The notes: generated by a model from the letters alone, not told the origin. A stretch of 5,163 nucleotides of DNA from Burkholderiaceae bacterium (GCA_025458585.1 JALOSD010000177.1:1-5163), one strand, 5' to 3'. Shown: positions 1 to 5,163, counted from the stretch's first letter. A program made the numbers and translations.

Positions 1-5
1 CGCCG

Positions 6-434
6 TCACTTCTTCAGCGCGTCGCGGATCTCGCGCAGCAGCACGACGTCCTCCGCCGGCGCCGCCGGCGGGGGCGGCGGCGCCTCGCGCTTCAGGCGGT
101 TGATCTGCTTGACCATGACGAAGATGATGAACGCGAGGATCAGGAAGTTCAGCGCGACGGTGATGAAGTTGCCGTAGGCGAACAGCGGCACGCCCGCCTT
201 CGTCAGCGCCTCGTAGGTCATCGGCCCGCTGTAGCCCGCCGGCGGGTCGGCGAGCATCACGTAGTAGTTCGAAAAGTCGAGGCCGCCGAAGATGCGGCCC
301 ACGACCGGCATGATCAGGTCGCGGACGATGGAGTCGACAATCTTGCCGAACGCCGCGCCGATGATGACGCCGACCGCGAGGTCGACGACGTTGCCCTTGA
401 TCGCGAATTCCTTGAACTCGGAAACGATGCTCAC
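6..434 (-). CDS. mscL: Large-conductance mechanosensitive channel MscL
   Basis: Homo-oligomeric inner-membrane channel that opens under membrane tension to release solutes on hypo-osmotic shock. The 142-residue protein has the usual family length and layout. There is an amphipathic N-terminal segment (MSIVSEFKEFAIKGN), then TM1 at about residues 15-45 with the conserved pore-lining run NVVDLAVGVIIGAAFGKIV and the following DSIVRDLIMP. A periplasmic loop spans about 52-85, TM2 about 88-108 (NFITVALNFLILAFIIFVMV), and a basic stretch (KQINRLKR) precedes a Pro/Ala linker at 118-127 and a short C-terminal helix (DVVLLREIRDALKK) that forms the cytoplasmic bundle in known MscL. The start is GTG at 434-432, chosen because AGGAGG lies 7 nt upstream and the family N-terminus begins here. 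The gene is transcribed divergently from petA and appears monocistronic within the window. Identification is very secure. Confidence 0.97.
   Translation of the reverse strand: MSIVSEFKEFAIKGNVVDLAVGVIIGAAFGKIVDSIVRDLIMPVVGRIFGGLDFSNYYVMLADPPAGYSGPMTYEALTKAGVPLFAYGNFITVALNFLILAFIIFVMVKQINRLKREAPPPPPAAPAEDVVLLREIRDALKK
58..84. repeat. Inverted repeat within the mscL C-terminal linker
   Basis: A perfect 10-bp inverted repeat (58-67 and 75-84, GGCGCCGCCG with its complement) has a 7-nt loop. It lies in the part of mscL that encodes the Pro/Ala linker. It is probably a by-product of GC-rich Pro and Ala codons, though the mRNA could fold here. Confidence 0.4.
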
Positions 435-441
435 TTCAGTT

Positions 442-447
442 CCTCCT
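442..447 (-). promoter_or_regulatory. Ribosome binding site of mscL (AGGAGG)
   Basis: On the minus strand this reads AGGAGG, a full match to the anti-Shine-Dalgarno, 7 nt before a GTG codon. It decides the start of mscL at the GTG at 434-432. I could not find a convincing -35/-10 pair for mscL further upstream. Confidence 0.85.
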
Positions 448-519
448 AGGGTCGGGGCTGCCTCGTGCGGCCCTCGTGCTCAAGGAGTATGGCGCGGCTG
501 CGCGCGGGCCCGGGGTGCC

Positions 520-547
520 GGGACACCGAGGCGCGCTTCGCTAGAAT
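520..547 (+). promoter_or_regulatory. Putative sigma70-type promoter of the petABC operon
   Basis: GGGACA (520-525, four of six matches to TTGACA) and TAGAAT (542-547, five of six matches to TATAAT) are separated by 16 bp. This would place the transcription start near 554 and give a leader of roughly 34 nt before the petA ATG. It is the only AT-containing -10-like element close to petA in otherwise extremely GC-rich DNA. The assignment is by motif and position only; the start site is inferred. Confidence 0.5.
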
Positions 548-587
548 GCGCGGTTGATCCGTCAGGAATGCCCATCAGAGGAAGTTC

Positions 588-1181
588 ATGAGCCAGTCCG
601 AAGTCGACAAGGAACGCCGCACCTGGGTGGCGATCGCTTGCGGTGCCGGGGCGGTGGGCGGGGTCGCCGCCGCCGTGCCGTTCGTCGCGTCGTTCACGCC
701 CTCCGAGCGCGCGCGCGCCGCCGGCGCGGCGGTCGAGGTCGACATCTCGGGCCTGCGCCCGGGCGAGAAGCTCACCGTCGAGTGGCGCGGCAAGCCGGTG
801 TGGATCGTGCGCCGCACGCCCGAGCAGCTCGAGTCGCTGAAGCAGACCGAGGCGCAGGTCGCCGACCCGAATTCCGAGCGCAAGGCCTACCCGACGCCCG
901 ACTACGCGCGCAACCAGCACCGCTCGATCAAGCCCGAGGTGCTCGTCGCGGTGGGCATCTGCTCGCACCTGGGCTGCTCGCCGAGCGACAAGTTCGCCAC
1001 CGGCGCTCAACCGTCGCTGCCCGACGACTGGGCGGGCGGCTTCCTGTGCCCCTGCCACGGCTCGACCTTCGACATGGCCGGGCGCGTGTTCAGGAACAAG
1101 CCGGCACCCGACAATCTCGAAGTTCCGCCGCACACGTACGTGTCGGACACCCGAATCCTCATCGGTGAGGACAAGGCCTGA
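588..1181 (+). CDS. petA: Ubiquinol-cytochrome c reductase, Rieske iron-sulfur subunit
   Basis: Carries the [2Fe-2S] cluster that takes the first electron from ubiquinol at the Qo site of cytochrome bc1 and hands it to cytochrome c1. The protein is 197 residues. The N-terminus has an Arg-Arg pair (R10-R11, KERRTW) before a hydrophobic Ala/Gly/Val-rich anchor at about 12-37, consistent with a degenerate Tat signal-anchor. The flexible neck is about 38-48 and the periplasmic cluster domain follows. Box I is CSHLGC (125-130) and box II CPCHGS (154-159). By homology the ligands are C125, H127, C154 and H157, with a C130-C156 disulfide. The Pro loop is KPAPDNLEVPP (171-181). Ser159 matches the conserved cluster-tuning serine; the usual tyrosine two residues later is Phe161. 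AGAGGA at 577-582 lies 5 nt before the ATG. First gene of petABC, 26 nt before petB. Confidence 0.97.
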   Translation: MSQSEVDKERRTWVAIACGAGAVGGVAAAVPFVASFTPSERARAAGAAVEVDISGLRPGEKLTVEWRGKPVWIVRRTPEQLESLKQTEAQVADPNSERKAYPTPDYARNQHRSIKPEVLVAVGICSHLGCSPSDKFATGAQPSLPDDWAGGFLCPCHGSTFDMAGRVFRNKPAPDNLEVPPHTYVSDTRILIGEDKA

Positions 1182-1196
1182 TTTCCAGGCAGTATC

Positions 1197-1202
1197 AGGA
1201 GA
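1197..1202 (+). promoter_or_regulatory. Ribosome binding site of petB (AGGAGA)
   Basis: AGGAGA lies 5 nt before the GTG at 1208-1210 and supports GTG as the petB start. No in-frame ATG occurs until Met13, which would remove N-terminal residues that resemble those of relatives. Confidence 0.8.
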
Positions 1203-1207
1203 TCGAA

Positions 1208-2608
1208 GTGGCTGAATTCAAGGAAGTCCCCGCCGACGCCCCGATGGGCGTCAAGGCCATGAACTGGATCGACAACCGTTTCCCGGCGTCGAAGCTGTGG
1301 AACGACCACATGGCGCGGTACTACGCGCCGAAGAACCTGAACTTCTGGTACTTCTTCGGCTCGCTGTCGCTGCTCGTGCTGGTGATCCAGATCGTCACCG
1401 GCATCTTCCTCGTGATGCACTACAAGCCCGACGCCGAGCTCGCGTTCGCGTCGGTCGAGTACATCATGCGCGACGTGCCGGGCGGCTGGATCATCCGCTA
1501 CATGCACTCGACGGGTGCGAGCGCGTTCTTCGTCGTCGTCTACCTGCACATGTTCCGTGCGCTGCTGTACGGCTCGTACCGCAAGCCGCGCGAGCTGATC
1601 TGGATCTTCGGCTGCGCGATCTTCCTCGCCCTGATGGCCGAGGCCTTCTTCGGCTACCTGCTGCCGTGGGGCCAGATGAGCTACTGGGGCGCTCAGGTGA
1701 TCGTGAACCTGTTCGCCGCCGTGCCGTTCGTCGGCGAGGACCTGGCGCTGCTGATCCGCGGCGACTACGTCGTCAGCGACGCGACGCTGAACCGCTTCTT
1801 CAGCTTCCACGTGATCGCGATCCCGCTCGTGCTGCTCGGCCTCGTGGTGGCGCACATCATCGCGCTTCACGAGGTGGGCTCGAACAACCCCGACGGCATC
1901 GAGATCAAGGCGAAGAAAGACGCCAGCGGCAAGCCGCTCGACGGCATCCCGTTCCACCCGTACTACACCGTGCACGACATCGTCGGCGTGTCGGTGTTCC
2001 TGATGATCTTCACCGCGATCGTGTTCTTCGCGCCGGAGATGGGCGGGTACTTCCTCGAGTTCAACAACTTCATCCCGGCCGACCCGCTGAAGACGCCGGC
2101 GCACATCGCCCCGGTGTGGTACTTCACGCCGTACTACTCGATGCTGCGCGCGACCACCGACGTCTTCGTCACCGTGCTCGTCGGCCTGATCGCCGTCGCC
2201 GCCGTGCTCGCGGTGCTGCTCGGCGGCCTGTCGGGCAAGGGCAAGGTCGCCACCATCGTCGGCGCGCTGGTGTCGATCGCGCTGCTGAAGACCTTCGACG
2301 CCAAGTTCTGGGGCGTCGTCGTGATGGGCGGTGCGGTCGTCATCCTGTTCTTCCTGCCCTGGCTCGACCGCAGCCCGGCGCGCTCGATCCGCTACCGGCC
2401 GACCTGGCACAAGTACCTGTACGGCGCGTTCGTCGTGTTCTTCGTCGTGCTCGGCTACCTCGGCATCAAGCCGCCGTCGGACATCGGCACGCTCGTGTCG
2501 CAGATCGGCACGCTGTTCTACTTCGCCTTCTTCCTCCTGATGCCGTGGTGGACCCGCATCGGCGAATTTAAGCCGGTGCCCGATCGCGTCGTGTTCACGC
2601 CGCACTGA
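1208..2608 (+). CDS. petB: Ubiquinol-cytochrome c reductase, cytochrome b subunit
   Basis: Membrane core of cytochrome bc1, holding hemes bL and bH and the Qo and Qi quinone sites. The protein is 466 residues, longer than the roughly 380-430 of mitochondrial and alphaproteobacterial forms but the size I recall for betaproteobacteria. Helix B supplies H100 and H114; helix D supplies H201 and H216, the expected four heme ligands. The second pair is followed by HEVGSNNP (221-228). The conserved aromatic PWGQMSYWGAQV (153-164) is present. The Qo motif is PVWY at 302-305 rather than PEWY. Between helices E/F and the C-terminus an extra hydrophobic region (about 315-386) adds membrane segments before the last helices at about 403-421 and 431-448. 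The start is GTG, supported by AGGAGA 5 nt upstream. It lies between petA and petC with about 26-nt gaps and is presumably co-transcribed. Family identity is certain. Confidence 0.98.
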   Translation: MAEFKEVPADAPMGVKAMNWIDNRFPASKLWNDHMARYYAPKNLNFWYFFGSLSLLVLVIQIVTGIFLVMHYKPDAELAFASVEYIMRDVPGGWIIRYMHSTGASAFFVVVYLHMFRALLYGSYRKPRELIWIFGCAIFLALMAEAFFGYLLPWGQMSYWGAQVIVNLFAAVPFVGEDLALLIRGDYVVSDATLNRFFSFHVIAIPLVLLGLVVAHIIALHEVGSNNPDGIEIKAKKDASGKPLDGIPFHPYYTVHDIVGVSVFLMIFTAIVFFAPEMGGYFLEFNNFIPADPLKTPAHIAPVWYFTPYYSMLRATTDVFVTVLVGLIAVAAVLAVLLGGLSGKGKVATIVGALVSIALLKTFDAKFWGVVVMGGAVVILFFLPWLDRSPARSIRYRPTWHKYLYGAFVVFFVVLGYLGIKPPSDIGTLVSQIGTLFYFAFFLLMPWWTRIGEFKPVPDRVVFTPH

Positions 2609-2634
2609 CCCGGCCGACGGAGAGAGAACCCATC

Positions 2635-3396
2635 ATGAAGAAGCTGATCTTGTCGGTCCTCGCCGCGTTCGCCTTCGCCGGTGCCCACGCCGCCGGCGGC
2701 GGCATCGCCTGGGACCGTTTCCCCGCCCAGAAGGCCAACGACCTCGCCGCGCTGCAGAACGGCGCCAAGCTGTTCGTCAACTACTGCCTGAACTGCCATT
2801 CGGCGGCGTTCATGCGCTACAACCGCCTGCGCGACATCGGACTGAGCGAAGAGCAGATCAAGAGCAACCTGATGTTCACGACCGACAGGGTCGGCGATCT
2901 GATGAAGATCTCGATGGACCCGCGCGACGCCAAGGAGTGGTTCGGCGGCGTGCCGCCGGACCTGACGGTGATCGCGCGCTCGCGCTCGGCCGTCGGCATG
3001 GGCAGCGGCGCCGACTATCTCTACACGTACCTGCGCACCTACTACCGCGACGACACCAAGGCCACCGGCTGGAACAACCTCGCGTTCCCGAGCGTGGGCA
3101 TGCCGCACGTGCTGTGGGAGCTGCAGGGCGATCGCCGGCCGGTGTTCGAAAAGCGCGTCGAGCACGGCCACGAGGTCGAGGTTTACACCGGGCGCTGGGA
3201 ACAGGTGACGCCAGGCACGATGACGCCGCTCGAGTATGACAACGCCGTCGCCGACCTCGTCGCGTTCCTGCACTGGATGGGCGAGCCGATGCGAGCCGAC
3301 CGCATCCGCATCGGCGTGTTCGTGCTGATCTTCCTGTCGATCTTCACCGTCATCGCGTGGCGGCTGAATGCCGCGTTCTGGAAGGACGTCAAGTAA
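2635..3396 (+). CDS. petC: Ubiquinol-cytochrome c reductase, cytochrome c1 subunit
   Basis: Periplasmic c-type heme subunit of cytochrome bc1 that accepts electrons from the Rieske cluster and reduces soluble or membrane cytochrome c. The protein is 253 residues. A Sec signal peptide (MKKLILSVLAAFAFAGAHAA) has a likely cleavage after the AHA or AHAA stretch. The heme attachment motif CLNCH is at 51-55, with C51 and C54 as thioether cysteines and H55 as proximal ligand. The likely distal ligand is Met156 in FPSVGMPHVLWELQG. The helix LYTYLRTYYRDD (129-140) is typical of the family. A C-terminal membrane anchor spans about 225-243 and ends in the short cytoplasmic tail WRLNAAFWKDVK. GGAGAGAG at 2619-2626 precedes the ATG. 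It is the last catalytic subunit gene of the operon and is followed by two strong hairpins. Confidence 0.97.
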   Translation: MKKLILSVLAAFAFAGAHAAGGGIAWDRFPAQKANDLAALQNGAKLFVNYCLNCHSAAFMRYNRLRDIGLSEEQIKSNLMFTTDRVGDLMKISMDPRDAKEWFGGVPPDLTVIARSRSAVGMGSGADYLYTYLRTYYRDDTKATGWNNLAFPSVGMPHVLWELQGDRRPVFEKRVEHGHEVEVYTGRWEQVTPGTMTPLEYDNAVADLVAFLHWMGEPMRADRIRIGVFVLIFLSIFTVIAWRLNAAFWKDVK

Positions 3397-3440
3397 GGTC
3401 TGTCGGTTGCCGGCGGCACGAGGGGTCGTCGGCGTCCTGC

Positions 3441-3467
3441 CCGCGGCGCGCTGCACGCGCGCCGCGG
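3441..3467 (+). terminator. GC-rich hairpin 1 downstream of petC
   Basis: A perfect 11-bp inverted repeat (arms 3441-3451 and 3457-3467, CCGCGGCGCGC paired with its complement) encloses a 5-nt loop, TGCAC. It lies 44 nt after the petC stop and has no U-tract after it. It may act with the next hairpin as an attenuator, a weak terminator or a 3'-end stabiliser for petABC mRNA. The structure is plain in the sequence; its function is inferred. Confidence 0.5.
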
Positions 3468-3479
3468 CATCGTTCCCGG

Positions 3480-3500
3480 GCCCCGCAGTTCCTGCGGGGC
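3480..3500 (+). terminator. GC-rich hairpin 2 between petC and sspA
   Basis: A perfect 9-bp stem (GCCCCGCAG at 3480-3488 with CTGCGGGGC at 3492-3500) closes a TTC triloop. The following bases, TCCTGCGTTA, are not a U-run, so it is not a canonical intrinsic terminator. It ends only about 10 nt before the sspA ribosome-binding region, so it could partly insulate sspA from petABC transcription or affect sspA translation. Confidence 0.5.
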
Positions 3501-3525
3501 TCCTGCGTTAGAGGATCCCGTCGCC

Positions 3526-4113
3526 ATGATGGTGCTTTATTCCGGAACCACCTGCCCCTACTCGCACCGCTGCCGCTTCGTGCTGTTCGAGAAGGGCATG
3601 GATTTCGAGATCCGCGATGTCGACCTGTTCGCCAAGCCGGAGGACATCGCGCTGATGAACCCGTACAACGAGGTCCCGATCCTCGTCGAGCGCGACCTGA
3701 TCCTGTACGAGTCGCACATCATCAACGAGTACATCGACGAGCGCTTCCCGCATCCGCAGCTGATGCCGGGCGACCCGGTGGCACGCGCGCGCGTGCGGCT
3801 GTTCCTGTTCAACTTCGAGAAGGAACTGTTCGCGAACGTCAACATCCTCGAGGCGCGCGGCATCAAGCCGACCGACAAGCAGATCGAGCGCGCGCGCACG
3901 CAGATCCGCGACCGGCTGACGCAGCTCGCGCCGATCTTCCTGAAGAACAAGTACATGCTCGGCGACGACTTCTCGATGCTCGACGTCGCCATCGCGCCGC
4001 TGCTGTGGCGGCTCGACTACTACGGCATCGAGCTGTCGAAGAACGCGCTGCCGCTGCTGAAGTACGCCGAGCGCATCTTCTCGCGGCCCTCCGAGAAGGT
4101 GATGCGCAAGTGA
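3526..4113 (+). CDS. sspA: Stringent starvation protein A (GST-fold, RNA polymerase-associated)
   Basis: SspA-family proteins have a glutathione S-transferase fold but act by binding RNA polymerase during starvation and stationary phase. The 195-residue protein has a thioredoxin-like N-domain (about 1-75) with TTCPYSHRC (8-16), the cis-Pro motif EVP (49-51), and LYESHIINEYIDERFP (60-75). The surface motif PHP (75-77), which is functionally important in E. coli SspA, is kept. The helical C-domain (about 84-195) includes LFLFNFEKELF, the GST-C hallmark FSMLDVAIAPLLWRLDYYG (149-167), and ends SRPSEKVMRK. As I recall the betaproteobacterial family (about 203 residues), a segment like AYIEALTP normally lies between SRP and SEKVMR, so about 8 residues seem to be missing. 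The ATG at 3526 is followed directly by a second ATG; AGGA at 3512-3515 lies 10 nt upstream, so the exact start is uncertain by one codon. sspB follows 16 nt later. Confidence 0.93.
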   Translation: MMVLYSGTTCPYSHRCRFVLFEKGMDFEIRDVDLFAKPEDIALMNPYNEVPILVERDLILYESHIINEYIDERFPHPQLMPGDPVARARVRLFLFNFEKELFANVNILEARGIKPTDKQIERARTQIRDRLTQLAPIFLKNKYMLGDDFSMLDVAIAPLLWRLDYYGIELSKNALPLLKYAERIFSRPSEKVMRK

Positions 4114-4129
4114 CCGTGCCGCTGCCGCG

Positions 4130-4657
4130 ATGACCGCTCCGCCGCCGGCCGCCGAATCGCAGGGTACGTCGACCCGGCCGTACCTGATCCGCGCGCTGCA
4201 CGACTGGTGCACCGACAACGGCTTCACGCCGTACCTCGCCGTATTCGTCGACGCCAGCGTGCAGGTGCCGATGGAGTACGTGAAGAACCACGAGATCGTG
4301 CTCAACGTCGGCTTCGAGGCGACGAGCGGCCTGAAGCTGGGCAACGAGTTCATCGAGTTCAAGGCCCGCTTCGGCGGCGTCACGCGCGAGATCGTCGTGC
4401 CGGTCGACCACGTGGTCGCGATCTACGCGCGCGAGAACGGGCAGGGGATGGCGTTCCCGGTGCCCACCGCGACCGCCGAGCCGCCGGTGCCGGCCGCCGC
4501 GCCCGCGCCCTCACCGGCATCCGCACCCGCGAAGCCGGGCGCGCGAGGGCTGCGCCTGGCCACCGTCGAGGGTGACGAAACGCCGTCGCCGACGCCCGAC
4601 GACGAGCCTCCCGAGGGTTCGCCCCCTTCGCGGCCGTCGCTCAAGCGCGTGAAGTAG
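4130..4657 (+). CDS. sspB: ClpXP protease specificity-enhancing factor SspB
   Basis: Adaptor that binds ssrA-tagged and certain other substrates and tethers them to the ClpX unfoldase for degradation by ClpXP. The 175-residue protein has a short Pro/Ala/Ser-rich leader (1-14) and a substrate-binding domain at about 15-110 with the family signatures RPYLIRALHDWCTDNGFTPY (16-35), HEIVLNVGFEATSGLKLGNE (54-73), FKARFGGV and VVPVDHVVAIYARENGQGMAF. A long disordered Pro/Ala/acidic linker runs about 111-167. The C-terminal peptide RPSLKRVK (168-175) closely resembles the ClpX-binding tail of E. coli SspB (RPALRVVK), so tethering should be intact. The ATG at 4130 has no clear Shine-Dalgarno; with only 16 nt after sspA, translation is probably coupled. 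The linker is explained by family architecture, since length and composition vary freely there. Confidence 0.95.
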   Translation: MTAPPPAAESQGTSTRPYLIRALHDWCTDNGFTPYLAVFVDASVQVPMEYVKNHEIVLNVGFEATSGLKLGNEFIEFKARFGGVTREIVVPVDHVVAIYARENGQGMAFPVPTATAEPPVPAAAPAPSPASAPAKPGARGLRLATVEGDETPSPTPDDEPPEGSPPSRPSLKRVK

Positions 4658-4735
4658 GGCCCCGTCGGCCGAGCCTTGGCCCGCCCCGCGTGACACGACG
4701 GTGGGCGGCGACGCAGCGCGCACGAGGGTGCCGCC

Positions 4736-4741
4736 TACAAT
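4736..4741 (+). promoter_or_regulatory. Putative -10 element of the tRNA-Thr promoter (TACAAT)
   Basis: TACAAT matches the sigma70 -10 consensus at five of six positions and sits 16 nt before the mature tRNA 5' end, a normal distance for a tRNA gene. No good -35 hexamer is visible 16-18 bp upstream, where the DNA is almost pure G+C, so only the -10 is called. Confidence 0.5.
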
Positions 4742-4757
4742 CGAGACCGCTTCGCGT

Positions 4758-4833
4758 GCCGGCTTAGCTCAGCTGGTAGAGCACCCGCCTTGTAAGCGGA
4801 AGGTCGTCAGTTCGACTCTGACAGCCGGCACCA
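4758..4833 (+). tRNA. tRNA-Thr (anticodon UGU)
   Basis: A complete 76-nt cloverleaf with encoded CCA. The acceptor stem GCCGGCT (4758-4764) pairs with AGCCGGC (4823-4829), with discriminator A4830 and CCA 4831-4833. The D arm is GCTC/GAGC (4767-4770, 4779-4782). The anticodon stem CCCGC (4784-4788) and GCGGA (4796-4800) flank the loop CTTGTAA with anticodon TGT at 4791-4793, which reads ACA threonine codons. The variable loop is AGGTC. The T stem GTCAG/CTGAC (4806-4810, 4818-4822) holds the loop TTCGACT. The outermost anticodon-stem pair, position 27-43, is C-A instead of Watson-Crick; all other stems are fully paired. G1-C72 and C2-G71 fit threonine identity. A TACAAT -10 lies upstream, and a broken DUF721-like gene converges on it 12 nt downstream. 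Confidence 0.96.
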
Positions 4834-4845
4834 GGCGTCGCACGC

Positions 4846-5159
4846 TCAGGGCCGAAGCACCCGCACCCGGATCTCGACCGGCGGCCAGCCGGCCTGCTGC
4901 AGACGGGCGGCGAGGTCGGGCAGCAGTTGGCCACGAGCAGCGTCCACCCTTGATCGTCGACCGGCCCCGGGCGCACCTGCGCCTGCAGCGCCGAGGGCAA
5001 GGCCGGCCGCAGGTCGTCGAAGCGCCGGTCGGACTGGCGCAGGCGTTCGACGAGCCGCGTCAGCGGCGCGCTGTCGCCGATCGCGCGCGCGATCGGCACC
5101 GCCGCGCTCGGCATCACCGCGGTGCCGCGGGGAGGGAAGGCGGGCCGCGAACTCGGCAT
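4846..5159 (-). pseudogene. DUF721/DciA-like protein, frame-disrupted
   Basis: DUF721/DciA proteins act with the replicative helicase DnaB in many bacteria; they are small, with a KH-like N-domain. From an ATG at 5159-5157 the minus strand encodes 78 residues in one frame: a leader (MPSSRPAFPPRG), then SAPLTRLVERLRQSDRRFDDLRPALPSALQAQV in pieces, and GWTLLVAN (71-78). The family match then continues in another frame, LLPDLAARLQQAGW followed by VEIRVRVLRP and a TGA at 4848-4846. Relatives, as I recall them, have an Ala-rich AAKLRQ-type segment between VAN and LLPDL. The break lies at about 4924-4931 and fits a deletion of 3n+1 bases. If translated without correction, the first frame runs on into the antisense of the tRNA and ends at 4764, which is clearly not native. 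Only 4 bases lie upstream of the ATG, so the true start could be further out. Family assignment is moderate; the frame break is clear. Confidence 0.6.
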
Positions 5160-5163
5160 CGGC

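Noticed and set aside
478..514. Possible mscL promoter (TTGAGC or CATACT on the minus strand)
   Set aside because: Neither element has a partner hexamer at 16-18 bp, so no promoter could be supported.
1007..2605. A 532-codon open frame on the minus strand opposite petB and the end of petA
   Set aside because: Its product is an Arg/His/Asp/Glu/Val-rich low-complexity chain without domains, as expected antisense to a GC-rich gene; petB is unambiguous on the plus strand.
2518..3456. A 312-codon open frame on the minus strand opposite petC
   Set aside because: Composition is that of an antisense shadow, and petC is fully supported by signal peptide, CLNCH and C-terminal anchor.
3508..4383. A long minus-strand open frame opposite sspA and the start of sspB
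   Set aside because: No recognisable motif, and it covers two well-identified genes in reverse.
4658..4683. Possible terminator after sspB (GGCC palindromes)
   Set aside because: Only 4-5 bp stems with long or conflicting loops and no U-tract; such pairs are expected by chance at this GC content.
4764..4845. Continuation of the minus-strand frame from 5159 through the tRNA gene
   Set aside because: The tail (ending TDDLPLTRRVLYQLS) is only the antisense of tRNA-Thr, and the family match has already moved to the other frame by 4924.
4758..4845. tRNA-Thr 3' end as an integration (att) site
   Set aside because: No repeated copy of the tRNA 3' end, integrase or foreign-composition DNA is visible in the window.

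Overview
This is a very GC-rich, densely coded chromosomal stretch that looks like a betaproteobacterium of the order Burkholderiales (Rubrivivax/Leptothrix/Methylibium-like). That placement is inferred from recalled family sequences, not from a search. It rests on the gene order petA-petB-petC-sspA-sspB, the long cytochrome b with a PVWY Qo motif, and the wording of the MscL, Rieske and SspA proteins.

Layout: (1) 6-434, minus strand: mscL, the large-conductance mechanosensitive channel. (2) 435-587: a divergent intergenic gap with a likely sigma70-type promoter for the plus-strand operon. (3) 588-3396, plus strand: petA (Rieske iron-sulfur protein), petB (cytochrome b) and petC (cytochrome c1), the three catalytic subunits of the cytochrome bc1 complex, separated by gaps of about 26 nt. 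(4) 3397-3525: a 129-nt gap holding two perfect GC-rich hairpins in tandem. (5) 3526-4657: sspA (RNA-polymerase-associated, GST-fold stringent starvation protein) and sspB (adaptor delivering ssrA-tagged substrates to ClpXP), 16 nt apart. (6) 4758-4833: tRNA-Thr(UGU) with an encoded CCA and a TACAAT -10 element upstream. (7) 4846-5159, minus strand, convergent with the tRNA: a DUF721/DciA-like gene whose reading frame is broken near 4924-4931.

The bc1 genes work as one unit: they oxidise ubiquinol and pass electrons through the Rieske cluster to cytochrome c1 while moving protons. sspA and sspB act in the starvation response and proteolysis, and often sit downstream of the bc1 genes in beta- and gammaproteobacteria. 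I see no mobile element, CRISPR array or phage gene, and no sign of an undescribed system; this is mostly a housekeeping region. The most notable points are the broken DUF721/DciA gene, an apparently missing short segment at the SspA C-terminus, the tandem hairpins between petC and sspA, and lineage-type variations in the bc1 active sites.
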